Assembly: GCF_026013645.1 (NCBI RefSeq)
Contig: NZ_CP110224.1
Coordinates: forward strand, 2,790,001-2,854,000
Length of the DNA stretch: 64,000 nucleotides
DNA from: Virgibacillus natechei
GTDB lineage: Bacteria > Bacillota > Bacilli > Bacillales > Amphibacillaceae
Reading direction: 5' to 3'
This document shows, in pieces, positions 43,232 to 53,979 of the stretch. Each line of letters begins with the position of its first letter. The stretch's first letter is position 1. The notes beneath the pieces were generated by a model that saw only the letters and a list, made by a program, of their open reading frames with translations, was not told where the DNA came from and made no database searches. Both the position numbers and the translations under genes were made by a program.

Positions 43232-44299
43232 TTAGTAGACAACTTCTTTTTCCTTACTTTCTTTCTTAACTGCCTTTTCTTTCTTCTCTTTCTTTTCCTT
43301 CTTATTCTCTTCCCTACTCATAATAGACGTACTATGAGCAGTGTGTAAGGAGGCTTTTGGATCCATGTAGACGATCGCATTACTTACTGCAATCGGAGCT
43401 TCGCCAAAGCCAGTTGCCATTAATTTAACCTTGCCTTCATAGGTAGATATATCCCCAACGGCATAGATACCAGGTACAGTCGTTTCAGCTTTCGAGTTTG
43501 TTAGAATGCAATTGTTCTTTATTTCCAATCCCCAGTTATTAATGGGTCCTAAATTGGATATAAAACCATAATTCACGATATAGTCATCCGCTTTAAGTTC
43601 CATATTCTCATCGCCTTTTGCTTTTTTAAGCGTTACGTTTTCAATTTTATCCTCCCCCATTATTTCAGTTGGAATATATGGGGTTAAGACATCAACCGAA
43701 GATTCCTCCATTAATTTCACACTATAATCATGGGCCCTGAATCGATCCCTTCGATGGACAATGGAGACGTTTGACGCTATATTCTCTAACATTAAAGCCC
43801 AGTCTACGGCTGAATCGCCGCCACCAAAAACAACGACATCCCTATTTTTAAAATCAGTTAAATTTTCGATACGATAATGCAGGTTCTTTCCTTCGAATTG
43901 ATCTTCATTATCCAAATTCATGGTTCTTGGTTTGAAGGCTCCGTTCCCTGCAGTAATAATAATGGTTTTCGAATAATGGGTTTGCGTACTTGTTTTTATC
44001 GTAAAAATATCGTCTTCCTTTGTTACATCCATTACTTCTTCATTTAAGCAAACATCATTCTCGAATTGATCCATTTGTTTAATCAGTCCATCTACCAAAT
44101 CACTTGCTTTTATCTTTGGAAACCCAGCTACATCATAAACAAATTTATCCGGATATAATGCTGCAAGCTGACCGCCTAATTCTGGTAAACTCTCAATAAT
44201 TTTCACACTTTTTTGACGCATACCTGCATAAAAAGCAGTAAATAAACCAGCAGGGCCTCCACCTATAATGGTCATATCGTATACTTCGCTTTCATTCAT
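43232..44299 (-). CDS. thioredoxin-reductase-like ferredoxin-NADP reductase
   Basis: A 355-residue YumC-type ferredoxin reductase: FAD motif [23 protein letters not shown] motif [14 protein letters not shown] and the second FAD motif [14 protein letters not shown]. The CxxC of thioredoxin reductase is absent, as expected. It passes electrons from NADPH to ferredoxin for the Rieske oxygenase. The last ~30 residues are an unusual Lys/Glu run ([20 protein letters not shown]) not seen in the usual protein. The ATG at 44299 is chosen; an in-frame GTG at 44314 is the alternative. Confidence 0.9.
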   Translation of the reverse strand: MNESEVYDMTIIGGGPAGLFTAFYAGMRQKSVKIIESLPELGGQLAALYPDKFVYDVAGFPKIKASDLVDGLIKQMDQFENDVCLNEEVMDVTKEDDIFTIKTSTQTHYSKTIIITAGNGAFKPRTMNLDNEDQFEGKNLHYRIENLTDFKNRDVVVFGGGDSAVDWALMLENIASNVSIVHRRDRFRAHDYSVKLMEESSVDVLTPYIPTEIMGEDKIENVTLKKAKGDENMELKADDYIVNYGFISNLGPINNWGLEIKNNCILTNSKAETTVPGIYAVGDISTYEGKVKLMATGFGEAPIAVSNAIVYMDPKASLHTAHSTSIMSREENKKEKKEKKEKAVKKESKEKEVVY

Positions 44300-44336
44300 A
44301 CTTCCAGCCACCACCTTTCAATCTTGATAGATTACG

Positions 44337-44825
44337 CTATAGAATCAAACTAATTTTTCCATGCGGTCTCAGGCTATCTAGATGTAAGACAACCTTTTTA
44401 CTTTTTATCTTAAGTTCACCATTCTGTAGGACGAGTTCATACGTATGTTTTCCAATGAACGTGTCCATGACTTCTCTTTTCGTTCGGTGTATTGTAAAAT
44501 TACACTCCACTGTGATGACATCTGAATCCAAATTACTGACCAATATATTATTATAATTATGGACCGTGGTAGAGTGTGGATACTCGACATGGGCCTCTTT
44601 CTTTAATAATCTTTCTGCACGTTCCTGGAGTCGCGCTCGATTATCATGCGAAATGAATAAAGATTTTGTTGGATCAGCTTCCGGATCACCTAAAGGTGGT
44701 ACGGTGTAGGTACCATCATCCGTAAATAGTGCAGGCCATTCCATTAATCTCCACTCATCTAATATTTTTGCTTCCGTATAAAGAAAATCAACCACATCTT
44801 GACGTGTTAACGTAGTTACAGTCAT
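44337..44825 (-). CDS. aromatic-ring-hydroxylating oxygenase, beta subunit
   Basis: A 162-residue NTF2/SnoaL-fold small subunit. The VVDFLYTEAKILDEWRLMEW opening and the TFIGKHTYELV strand are typical of benzoate/anthranilate-type beta subunits, which are structural in the alpha3-beta3 oxygenase. Its ATG overlaps the alpha-subunit stop by four bases. Confidence 0.9.
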   Translation of the reverse strand: MTVTTLTRQDVVDFLYTEAKILDEWRLMEWPALFTDDGTYTVPPLGDPEADPTKSLFISHDNRARLQERAERLLKKEAHVEYPHSTTVHNYNNILVSNLDSDVITVECNFTIHRTKREVMDTFIGKHTYELVLQNGELKIKSKKVVLHLDSLRPHGKISLIL

Positions 44826-46105
44826 CGTTGAGCGACCTCCTTCTCCTTGTTCAATGATTCTTGGATTCTAGCATTATACTGTCTCCAGAAATTCCTCATT
44901 TGGACCTCATCTGTTGCCATTGCATTCCCTGCTCCTCTTACCATGCCTTTGGAAATATCGTTCCACTCAACTTCTTCGTTATTGTTATAAGCTTCTTGAC
45001 ATAATTCTAATGCTTCATTATCATCTGGAGTCGCAAAGCCACCTGGGCCTAAAAACTCTAGGAAGTTATCATTTCTTGCCATCCGATGCGTCTCTTCTTC
45101 TCCCTTAGGTGCTAGTGAATAGCCGGATACTTCCATGTAACCAGGAGATGTCGGATAAAATGTTCTTGCCGTCACAGCCATAATATCGTTAATTACCAGG
45201 TTAGGAAATATTACAATGTTACGGTTATAGTTGGCTATTCGGTCCGCACGTTCCTCGCCATACCGATCAGCAAGTTTAACCTTCATTCGCTCCATATCTT
45301 GCTTCAATTCGTCATCCCAAATAGGCGTCCATTGTGCAACCGGCCTTCCCCAAGGAGCTATATATTCTATAACAGCATGACCGTTATCGAGTTCCACGCC
45401 TTCTCCTTCTAATTTCACATTCTTTAATTCGGGATCTTGGGCTTGCTTAATATCAAAATACGTTTTATGCGTAGGCATTCCATGATATAAGTCAACACTG
45501 TTTTCAGCTAACAACTTCCAATTCGCTCTTACGCTATATTCCTGCACGCCACCTTGTGCTTCTAACCCATATTCTGATTGATCTACTACAAGGTCAATAT
45601 ATTCTTTCGCATTTCCTAAATATTCATCTAATGAAATAGCATCTTCGTCAAAATTCACAAATACAAACCCACGATAGTTCTCTACTCGTTTAACCGCTTT
45701 CATATTCTTCGTACCTTCAGCGTTAAAATCTTCAGGAAAACCATCCTTCCCAGGCATGCCTACCAACTCACCATCATTTTTAAAACTCCAAGCATGGTAA
45801 AAACAACGGAAAACTCTTGAATTTCCTTCATTTTCTCTGGCAATTAGTGCACCGCGATGTGGGCATGTATTGAATAGTGCCCGAATTTCGCCATCCTGAC
45901 TACGTACAAATAATAAATTACGCCCGCCTACTTTTTTGCGTTTATAATCGCCTAATTCCGCTATCTCTGTGTCATGACCAATAAATAACCAACACTTATT
46001 AAAAATTTCTGCTCGTTCTCTTGCTAACATTTCTCTATCTGTAAATACACTTCTATTAACAAGAAATTCACTTTTTTCTACGTTGTCACGTATAAATTGA
46101 TCCAT
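44822..46105 (-). CDS. Rieske aromatic oxygenase, alpha subunit
   Basis: A 427-residue catalytic subunit. The Rieske 2Fe-2S ligands are C-x-H in NTCPHRGALI and C-x2-H in FRCFYHAWSF; the mononuclear iron ligands are the histidines in ENSVDLYHGMPTHKTYFD. It inserts oxygen into an aromatic acid. No cis-diol dehydrogenase is encoded in the operon, so the product must rearomatise spontaneously (as with anthranilate- or salicylate-type substrates) or the enzyme is a monooxygenase. GGAGGG precedes the ATG; an upstream inverted repeat and a divergent LysR gene suggest inducible control. Confidence 0.93.
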   Translation of the reverse strand: MDQFIRDNVEKSEFLVNRSVFTDREMLARERAEIFNKCWLFIGHDTEIAELGDYKRKKVGGRNLLFVRSQDGEIRALFNTCPHRGALIARENEGNSRVFRCFYHAWSFKNDGELVGMPGKDGFPEDFNAEGTKNMKAVKRVENYRGFVFVNFDEDAISLDEYLGNAKEYIDLVVDQSEYGLEAQGGVQEYSVRANWKLLAENSVDLYHGMPTHKTYFDIKQAQDPELKNVKLEGEGVELDNGHAVIEYIAPWGRPVAQWTPIWDDELKQDMERMKVKLADRYGEERADRIANYNRNIVIFPNLVINDIMAVTARTFYPTSPGYMEVSGYSLAPKGEEETHRMARNDNFLEFLGPGGFATPDDNEALELCQEAYNNNEEVEWNDISKGMVRGAGNAMATDEVQMRNFWRQYNARIQESLNKEKEVAQR

Positions 46106-46210
46106 TTGATACCCTCCATTTTATAATTAAATCGTTCATAGTAATGTTTCCTATCAGTTTTCACTTATCGGCTTATTTTCCAATTGGAGTTCCTTCAATT
46201 ACTTCAACAC

Positions 46211-46228
46211 AATGTAACCACTTACATT
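46211..46228. promoter_or_regulatory. candidate LysR operator
   Basis: AATGTAACCACTTACATT is a 7-bp perfect inverted repeat with a 4-base spacer, 106 bp upstream of the Rieske alpha start and in the region shared with the divergent lysR gene. LysR proteins commonly bind such sites; binding is not shown. Confidence 0.45.
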
Positions 46229-46421
46229 ATGTAGTAGAATCCCCCCTTACTGATAGTCGAATAATTAATAGTTGGTTTAACTCTTTTCTTACCATTCATT
46301 ATAAGTGCCCTATTCGTTAAATACCAATTGAAAAAAATTTTGATATTTGAAGAATTCCAAAAAAATATTTATACACACTTTTTCGAATATAATTTATAAT
46401 TCAGCCCTTCTGTTACTTTAG

Positions 46422-46451
46422 TTGACATTACGCTGTTTTTTGACCTATTAT
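46422..46451 (+). promoter_or_regulatory. sigma-A promoter of lysR
   Basis: TTGACA (46422-46427) and TATTAT (46446-46451) with an 18-base spacer, about 70 bp upstream of the lysR start. Confidence 0.65.
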
Positions 46452-46522
46452 TGAATGGCATTTATTAAGGGGATCACCTTAAGTAATCGATTTTAATAAA
46501 AGCACATTCAGGAGGTAATAAC

Positions 46523-47407
46523 ATGAATGAAAGTCAGTTACAAACCTTTCTTACTGTAGCCAAATATAAGAGTTATTCAAAAGCTGCAGTTATTCTTAAT
46601 GTTACGCAACCAACCATCACATCACGAATAAAAGCATTAGAAGACATCCTACAATGTGAACTTTTTAAAAGAATTGGACATGAAATCTTCTTAACAAAAG
46701 AAGGGAATATGTTTATCGATTATGCGAATAATATTTTAATATATATTACACATTCAAAAGAAATTACAAACATGGTTAAAGACCCCGTCATAAAAGTCGG
46801 TTTCTCCCCTGGATACGCTTATTCCTTTATTATAGAACTTCTGAAAACGATTAAATCAACTGGCGATATCGATATTCAAGTAATAGAAGGCCATGATTCC
46901 GTAAGTTTAAATGAAAGGGTTTTATCAGGTGAAATTGACTTAATTTTTAGTAGAGATGTTCTATCAAACAACCAAAACCTTATTTCAGAATATCTATTTG
47001 ATAATAATCTGGTGCTTGTACTGCCAGCAAATCATCATTTATGTGAAAAACAAACGCTTCAAATAGATGACTTAAATGGGGAGTCGATTATAAGTTATAG
47101 CAGAAATTCCTCCTTATGGAAGTTAATTGATGAACAACTCATTCGTGCACAAAATATAACCCGAATAGATGTCGATAATAATGAAATGCTTTTAAAGGCT
47201 GTTGCCAATGAGATAGGAATTGGGATTATACCTGAACTAGGTATTGACACAAGGTATGAAACGGAAGTAGAAATCCGGGAAATAAGTAACATTTATAACA
47301 TCCCGAATAAGGTTTACGTCCAATACCGCAAAAATCCCCAAATAGAAAGCCTTGCAAAAAAGATCATTTACTCCATTATCCAACATAAGTATTCAGGGTT
47401 CTATTGA
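46523..47407 (+). CDS. LysR-family transcriptional regulator
   Basis: A 294-residue LysR protein: winged helix-turn-helix at residues 1-60 (QLQTFLTVAKYKSYSKAAV, LNVTQPTITSRIKALE) and a periplasmic-binding-like effector domain. AGGAGGT lies before the ATG. Divergent from the Rieske oxygenase operon, with a shared 417-bp control region, it most likely activates that operon in response to the aromatic substrate or an intermediate. Confidence 0.92.
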   Translation: MNESQLQTFLTVAKYKSYSKAAVILNVTQPTITSRIKALEDILQCELFKRIGHEIFLTKEGNMFIDYANNILIYITHSKEITNMVKDPVIKVGFSPGYAYSFIIELLKTIKSTGDIDIQVIEGHDSVSLNERVLSGEIDLIFSRDVLSNNQNLISEYLFDNNLVLVLPANHHLCEKQTLQIDDLNGESIISYSRNSSLWKLIDEQLIRAQNITRIDVDNNEMLLKAVANEIGIGIIPELGIDTRYETEVEIREISNIYNIPNKVYVQYRKNPQIESLAKKIIYSIIQHKYSGFY

Positions 47408-47486
47408 GGAGTGTGGGACGGGACCGTTCCTTGTCCTTTATAATGAATCTAAAGTGAAAAGAAGAATTTATTTCTGAAATAAAAGA

Positions 47487-47513
47487 AGGTGCTCAGCTTA
47501 TTTCTGAACACCT
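47487..47513 (+). terminator. terminator-like hairpin after lysR
   Basis: AGGTGCTCAG pairs with CTGAACACCT (one mismatch) across a short loop and is followed by CGGCTATTTTA. It stands 80 bp after the lysR stop, between convergent genes. Confidence 0.55.
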
Positions 47514-47594
47514 CGGCTATTTTACGTTTAATTGAACTTCAAAACACCACATGATCTGATCCGGTTTAAAAAGTTTATATTTCGACATTTACAC

Positions 47595-48863
47595 CTACAA
47601 CCAAAGAGGGAACATTACGATATAAGGGAAAAGTACCATTAAAACTAAAGCAATAAGTAATGCTAAAATAAGGTACATTGATTGGTAAGAAACCTTTAAC
47701 AATGGTACTTTTACTATATCCGTTGTTACTAGCAAAGTTTGTCCAAATGGTGGTGTACACATACCAATTGCAGTATTAACAATAACCAACACCCCAAAAT
47801 AAACAGGATCTATCCCCATTGTTTCAATTACTGGTAAAAACATTGGCACAACAATCACGATAATCGCAATTGTATCTACAAACATACCAAATACCAAGAG
47901 AATGAGATTAATGATAAGAAGTGTAATTAGCGCGCTGTCACTAATATTCATAAAACCGGATACGATCATACTAGGAATGTTTTCATATGCCAGAACATAT
48001 GCCAATAAATAGGCATTTGCAATAATGAACATAATTGTCGCTGTTGTTTTTGCTGAATTAAAAATCACTGTTCCTAATTCCTTGAATTTTAGTTCGCGAT
48101 AAACGAACATTCCTATAATAACAGCATAAACAACTGCAACCACCCCAGATTCCGTTGGTGTAAATATACCTAAAAAAACCCCACCAATTAAGATGATCGG
48201 TGTTCCAAGTGCCCAAAAAGCATTTACGAGCGCTTTACCAAAATCTTTTATTTCAAAAGGTTTTCCGCTTCCTTTATAGCCTCTTTTTCTAGAAATTAAG
48301 TAGACTCCACCAAGCATGACGCCTCCTACGATGATACCTGCTGGAATTCCAGCAGTGTATAAGTCTGAAATGGAAGATCCGGAGAGGCTCCCATATACAA
48401 TTAATGTTATACTTGGAGGTATAATTGCTCCTAATGGACTTGCGGTTGAAACGACGGACGCTGCGAAATCCTTGTCATATCCCTTATTCACCATTGCAGG
48501 TATCATAAGTGATGACAAAGCTGCTGCAGTTGCAACCGCACTCCCAGAGATAGCTGCAAAGAATACACAGCCCAGAATGGTTACCATTGCCAAACCACCT
48601 GTAGTACGTCCTATAAGTGAATTTGCTAAATTAATGATTCGTTGGGCAAGTCCCCCGGTCAACATCAGATTGCCAGCAAGAATAAAGAAAGGGATCGCCA
48701 TTAAAGCAGAGTTATTTACCCCTGTGAAAAGCTGCTGAATGATAATCATAGGATTGATATCCGCGAGTATAATATAAACCATTGAGGAGAGGCCTATTGT
48801 AAACCCTAAGGGAACTCCTAATAGAAATAATAGTACAATTAGAACAAAAAATAATATTATCAT
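47595..48863 (-). CDS. dctM: TRAP transporter large permease, set 3 (DctM)
   Basis: A 422-residue DctM protein with about 12 membrane segments: MAIPFFILAGNLMLTGGLAQ, GCVFFAAISGSAVATAAAL and GAIIPPSITLIVYGSLSGSS. It is clearly different from sets 1 and 2 and closer to the SiaM/YiaN type. It begins directly after the DctQ stop. Placed between the Rieske and pobA genes, it probably imports an aromatic acid or related carboxylate. Confidence 0.93.
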   Translation of the reverse strand: MIILFFVLIVLLFLLGVPLGFTIGLSSMVYIILADINPMIIIQQLFTGVNNSALMAIPFFILAGNLMLTGGLAQRIINLANSLIGRTTGGLAMVTILGCVFFAAISGSAVATAAALSSLMIPAMVNKGYDKDFAASVVSTASPLGAIIPPSITLIVYGSLSGSSISDLYTAGIPAGIIVGGVMLGGVYLISRKRGYKGSGKPFEIKDFGKALVNAFWALGTPIILIGGVFLGIFTPTESGVVAVVYAVIIGMFVYRELKFKELGTVIFNSAKTTATIMFIIANAYLLAYVLAYENIPSMIVSGFMNISDSALITLLIINLILLVFGMFVDTIAIIVIVVPMFLPVIETMGIDPVYFGVLVIVNTAIGMCTPPFGQTLLVTTDIVKVPLLKVSYQSMYLILALLIALVLMVLFPYIVMFPLWL

Positions 48864-49349
48864 TTACTCGTTGCCTCCTTTTTCTGCATGACGATCTTTG
48901 CCAATTCTGGCGATCAAGTGGATAATCATGATAGCTGCAGAAATAGGTAATACTGCATATACAATTCCCATAGATATTACCATATTCGATGAGGTCTGCG
49001 GTCCGACTACTTCGAGTGTGTCTAAACCAAATTTCACAAGAATCCCAGCATATAAAAGCATAGCAATCCACTGAAAAGGTGCAAACCATTTTCTTAAAGA
49101 GGGTTTCCATTCTTCAAATATAGAGACAGTGATATGGCTTTTGTCCCTAACTGCCAAAGCTGCCCCCAAAAATATCATTGCAATCATTAAAAACCTTGCT
49201 AGTTCATCTGTCCAGACTGCTCCACCCTCAAATACCGAACGTGCAATAATCTGTACGGTTAATATAACCGTCATAACTGATAAGAAAATTGTAATGAGGT
49301 TGCGTACAATTAGATCAATCCAATAACTGATTTTTTCTACAATACCCAT
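48864..49349 (-). CDS. dctQ: TRAP transporter small permease, set 3 (DctQ)
   Basis: A 161-residue DctQ subunit with four hydrophobic helices and the family segment VWTDELARFLMIAMIFLGAA, followed by AVRDKSHITVSIF. It lies 117 bp after the binding-protein gene and adjoins the large permease gene. Confidence 0.9.
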   Translation of the reverse strand: MGIVEKISYWIDLIVRNLITIFLSVMTVILTVQIIARSVFEGGAVWTDELARFLMIAMIFLGAALAVRDKSHITVSIFEEWKPSLRKWFAPFQWIAMLLYAGILVKFGLDTLEVVGPQTSSNMVISMGIVYAVLPISAAIMIIHLIARIGKDRHAEKGGNE

Positions 49350-49466
49350 ACTCTGTCACCTCTTTTTCTATTGAGGGTATTTTTTATATAGCAGGATTTT
49401 TTATTTAAAGCAGCCGCTACTTCGTAATAGAATGAAATGTTTTCCTATATTCATCAAAATTATTTG

Positions 49467-50534
49467 TTATTCTGTCATACCTAAAATTTCGCTTAACAGG
49501 TCAGTCCCATGTTGGTCAGTCCAATTTTGATAAATGCCTTCCACTTTTTCTTTAAATAGATCTAAATCCAATTCATTAATTTCCATCCCTTTTTCTTCCA
49601 AAACATTCTCATATTCCGCTTCATTTTCTTCGTTTTCTTTATTTATTTCTGTCAGCACTTCTTCACTGGCTTCAAGTATTGCAACTTGAGCATCTTCTGG
49701 CAAAGATTCAAAACGATCTTTACTGCCCATTAGGAAAGCGAATGCAAAATTGATGCCTGTCTTAGATACATGGCTGTTGACGTCATTAATATTCTCATCG
49801 TCATTAATATCCATCGTATTTTCCTGGCCATCAATTGCACCTTGTTCGAGTGCGGTATATGCGTCACCAAAATTCATACTCTGCGGGCTTGCTCCTAGAG
49901 CTTCATACGCCTCTATGTAGATAGGGCTTTCACTTACACGGACGGTAAGGCCATTGAAGTCATCAAGGCTCTCAATAGGTCCAGTTGACGTGGAAACATG
50001 TCTGAAACCCCTGGCCATTAGACCAAATGTTTTTAGATTCACTTCTTCTGTTATGGCACGATACTTATCTTCCGTCTCAGTACCTATAAATTCATTTACA
50101 TGATCCCATCCATCAAAGAGATAGGGTAAATCCAATACAGATGTTTCAGGAGCAAAACCTGATACGGCCGGACCAGTAATCATGCCTAAATCAAGTGTTC
50201 CAAACTGCATTGCTTCTAGTAATTCTCTATCTGTTCCCAATTGACGAAATGGGTAAATTTCTATTTGTACCTTTCCATCTGTTTTTTCTGCTACAAGCTC
50301 TTTAAACCGAAGTGATGCAGTATGGTAATTGGTTGATTCCGGTGTTTGATGCCCTAATCGAAGTGTTATAACATCCCCATCTTCTCTTATCTGAGGATCT
50401 TGACTAACATTAGCTGCTACAGGATTACCTGCTGCTTCGCTTGTTGTTTCTATATTAGGGTTTGAATATCCCCCGCAAGCCGACAGAAATAGGAAAAGAG
50501 AGAAAATAGCTGCTAAAAGAATTCTTTGTGGCAT
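49467..50534 (-). CDS. dctP: TRAP substrate-binding lipoprotein, set 3 (DctP)
   Basis: A 355-residue DctP protein with an LSAC lipobox (Cys 20). The mature part has the DctP segments TLRLGHQTPESTNYH, FNGLTVRVSESPIYIEAYEALGA-like region with the ligand arginine retained, and FGDAYTALEQGAIDGQENT. A carboxylate ligand is expected. The C-terminal third is unusually rich in Glu. Confidence 0.92.
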   Translation of the reverse strand: MPQRILLAAIFSLFLFLSACGGYSNPNIETTSEAAGNPVAANVSQDPQIREDGDVITLRLGHQTPESTNYHTASLRFKELVAEKTDGKVQIEIYPFRQLGTDRELLEAMQFGTLDLGMITGPAVSGFAPETSVLDLPYLFDGWDHVNEFIGTETEDKYRAITEEVNLKTFGLMARGFRHVSTSTGPIESLDDFNGLTVRVSESPIYIEAYEALGASPQSMNFGDAYTALEQGAIDGQENTMDINDDENINDVNSHVSKTGINFAFAFLMGSKDRFESLPEDAQVAILEASEEVLTEINKENEENEAEYENVLEEKGMEINELDLDLFKEKVEGIYQNWTDQHGTDLLSEILGMTE

Positions 50535-51077
50535 AATCTCATTCCTTCCTACATTTTATTACCTTTACTTTAAATTGTAATAATTCATCTATATCTAAAT
50601 ATCCGAATGAATAGTCAAATATCTGATTTAAACGATTAAACGTTGTTCATTAATCAACCACTCTATTTGCGCCTATCGAAAATTTCTGGATTAGCGATTA
50701 CAAAAGTACCATATCAATCCTTAGACCAATGCGTTGACACACCGTACTGTGGATCCGTTCCTTATCCTGTAAATTTTTGTTTAATGATAGACAGGTTTGA
50801 GAGTATTCTCTGGAAGAGATGTTTTTTGTAAAGTTCATTCATTTTAGAGTGAAACGGTAAAACATCATTTCAGATAATTAATGGTTAATCTTATATAGTT
50901 TTATAGACAGGATAAAGGTTTTCATTAAGCAAAAGTGTCTCCTTATACTTATCTCCAGGTAATATAGTGAATTATTATTCAGTGAAGGTACCACTTCCTC
51001 CCTCACTGAATATGCTGCTTTCAAAATCTCGCGCTGGGGGGATTACTTTCCATGCGATAGTTATGATAAGACCTCTT
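50535..51077. other. 543-bp gap with a hairpin
   Basis: No gene seen. The minus-strand promoter of the set 3 TRAP genes must lie within the first ~150 bp. ATTCAGTGA (from 50977) pairs with CTCACTGAAT (to 51011), forming a hairpin about 70 bp past the pobA stop that may end the pobA transcript, though no T run follows. Confidence 0.45.
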
Positions 51078-52295
<1,218 letters not shown>

Positions 52296-52405
52296 TTATA
52301 ATTTGTTTTAATTTGATCAATAGCATTAGATGTATTCTAATTTCCTCGGTAGACTGACCATTAATAAAGTGTAAGTTACCGACTATTTCCCCCCTTAACC
52401 TAATT

Positions 52406-52419
52406 TGCAAACGCTTTCT
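52406..52419. promoter_or_regulatory. candidate cre box upstream of pobA
   Basis: TGCAAACGCTTTCT matches the CcpA consensus at 12 of 14 positions, between the divergent pobA and amidohydrolase genes, so it could affect both. Confidence 0.5.
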
Positions 52420-52625
52420 ATTCTTGCTAAAAAAATATAAGATGAAGAATGTTTATATTATTAATTTATCAGCACATATTTAATATCTCAATCCTTAAAT
52501 TCCTCTATATGAAACTATGGGCTTTTTATTTCTAAAAATTCATATAAGATTGAAATATAGAGTTAATGATTTGACATATGTCTGGAACTGTCTGGCATTT
52601 GTTAAGGAAGGGGAGAGGACAATTT

Positions 52626-53561
52626 ATGTTCGACTTGCATACACATTTTATACCCAATGATGTTTTATCTTGGCTTAGAGAAAACAAAAAAAAGGTTAAT
52701 GCGAAATGGGTGACAAAATTTGATGACAAGCATGAATTCTTGGTAGTCAATGAAAAATGGGGGTTTGAATTAAAGCCTGCCTTTTATGATTTTTCAGTAT
52801 TCAAACAGGAATCAGCATTAGCAGGAATTACACATTCCGTTATTTCACCGATTCCTCAATTATTCATGTATGATTTTGATGACGGCATTACATCAGAGGT
52901 TTCGCAAGTCTACAATTCTTCATTGGTTAAGTTAGTAAATGATTCACCTGATACAATTTCTGCTTTAGGAACTTTACCACTGACAAATCCAGAACAAGCT
53001 GCAAGCACACTGAATAAAGCGATGCATCAAGGATTAAAGGGTGCTATCATTGGGCCTGGGCTAGATGACAAGCCACTTTCAGACGAATTTTTTACACCTT
53101 TATTTGAAGAAGCCAACAGACTGAAGGCTATTTTATTCATTCACCCACTTTTAAGTACGGACCCACGAATAAAGTCAAAAAAAATGCCGAATCTTATTGG
53201 GGTCCCTTGGGAAACCACGGTTTGTGCAACCGATATTCTGTTAAGTGGTTTAATTGACAAGTATCCTGATGTAAGAATTCTATTCGCTCATGGTGGGGGG
53301 TTCCTTCCCTATCAAATTGGCAGGCTTGATAAAGGATATGAGCAGTGGGATCAGGTCTCATCCAACTTACAGGCGCCACCATCAGAATACTTAAAAAGGT
53401 TCTGGTATGATTCCGCTTTATGGAATCAGGAAAGTTTAGAGTTTTTAACTAAAACTGTTGGCGAAAATCGCGTAGTACCTGGGTCCGACTTTCCCTTTGA
53501 TTTAAGTGTTTGGCCACCGGAATCTAAGACTGATAGAGGTGTTCATTCTCTGTTGGGATAG
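52626..53561 (+). CDS. ACMSD-like amidohydrolase, possibly cut by an in-frame amber stop
   Basis: A 311-residue ACMSD-family protein: HxH in DLHTHFI, His in LFIHPLL, His in FAHGGGFLPY and Asp in PGSDFPFD. It should decarboxylate a carboxy-muconate semialdehyde or act on a related acid; divergence from pobA suggests the protocatechuate 2,3-cleavage product. The ATG at 52626 follows AGGGGAGAGG. It is ~25 residues shorter than the paralogue at 41112. The frame beyond its TAG (53559-53561) stays open for 21 further codons to TAA at 53625 and contains GLVGNML, like the usual C-terminal helix. Confidence 0.85.
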   Translation: MFDLHTHFIPNDVLSWLRENKKKVNAKWVTKFDDKHEFLVVNEKWGFELKPAFYDFSVFKQESALAGITHSVISPIPQLFMYDFDDGITSEVSQVYNSSLVKLVNDSPDTISALGTLPLTNPEQAASTLNKAMHQGLKGAIIGPGLDDKPLSDEFFTPLFEEANRLKAILFIHPLLSTDPRIKSKKMPNLIGVPWETTVCATDILLSGLIDKYPDVRILFAHGGGFLPYQIGRLDKGYEQWDQVSSNLQAPPSEYLKRFWYDSALWNQESLEFLTKTVGENRVVPGSDFPFDLSVWPPESKTDRGVHSLLG

Positions 53562-53693
53562 TTTAAAGGATTAGTGGGAAATATGCTTAGTCCATACTTT
53601 AAAACCTCTAGGTTGATAGCCATATAAAAGAATTTATGCGTTAATAGAGATTAAAGACTTTGTTAGAAATTATTTCAACACAATGGACAATGG

Positions 53694-53736
53694 AAAAGGC
53701 TTTCTTTCTAAGTTTATTTAGAAAGAAAGCCTTTTA
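53694..53736. terminator. strong bidirectional terminator
   Basis: AAAAGGCTTTCTTTCTAA pairs with its complement TTAGAAAGAAAGCCTTTT (18 bp) over a short loop. It follows the plus-strand amidohydrolase gene. Confidence 0.85.
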
Positions 53737-53914
53737 TTAGCCCTTGTTCAATTCTTCCAAATAAAAGAGCACACTACACATCATCTATCATTGTTTATAT
53801 ACTTTCTAACATGTTCTTGTATTTGTCTGTCATATCTAAACTATTCTGTTGTTGGAATGGAGCAATCTGCTTACTAGCTTTTACCTTTTCATCCTTTTTA
53901 CTTAACACGTTTAT

Positions 53915-53962
53915 AACGCCTAGCAGTTAGCAGGATGTTCTAGTACAGCTACACCAGCTCTT
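53915..53962 (-). pseudogene. scrap of 4-oxalocrotonate decarboxylase
   Basis: About 45 bp (TTAGCAGGATGTTCTAGTAC...) match the decarboxylase gene of copy 2 around 62313-62355, the segment encoding EHPAKSVARL. It abuts the truncated dioxygenase relic, so a third cassette has been reduced to fused pieces here. Confidence 0.55.
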
Positions 53963-53979
53963 AATGTGTCAAAAAGGTT

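Noticed and set aside
48712..49110. 132-codon minus-strand frame overlapping DctQ set 3
   Set aside because: Out-of-frame shadow rich in Cys/Ser/Tyr; DctQ has the family motifs and helices.
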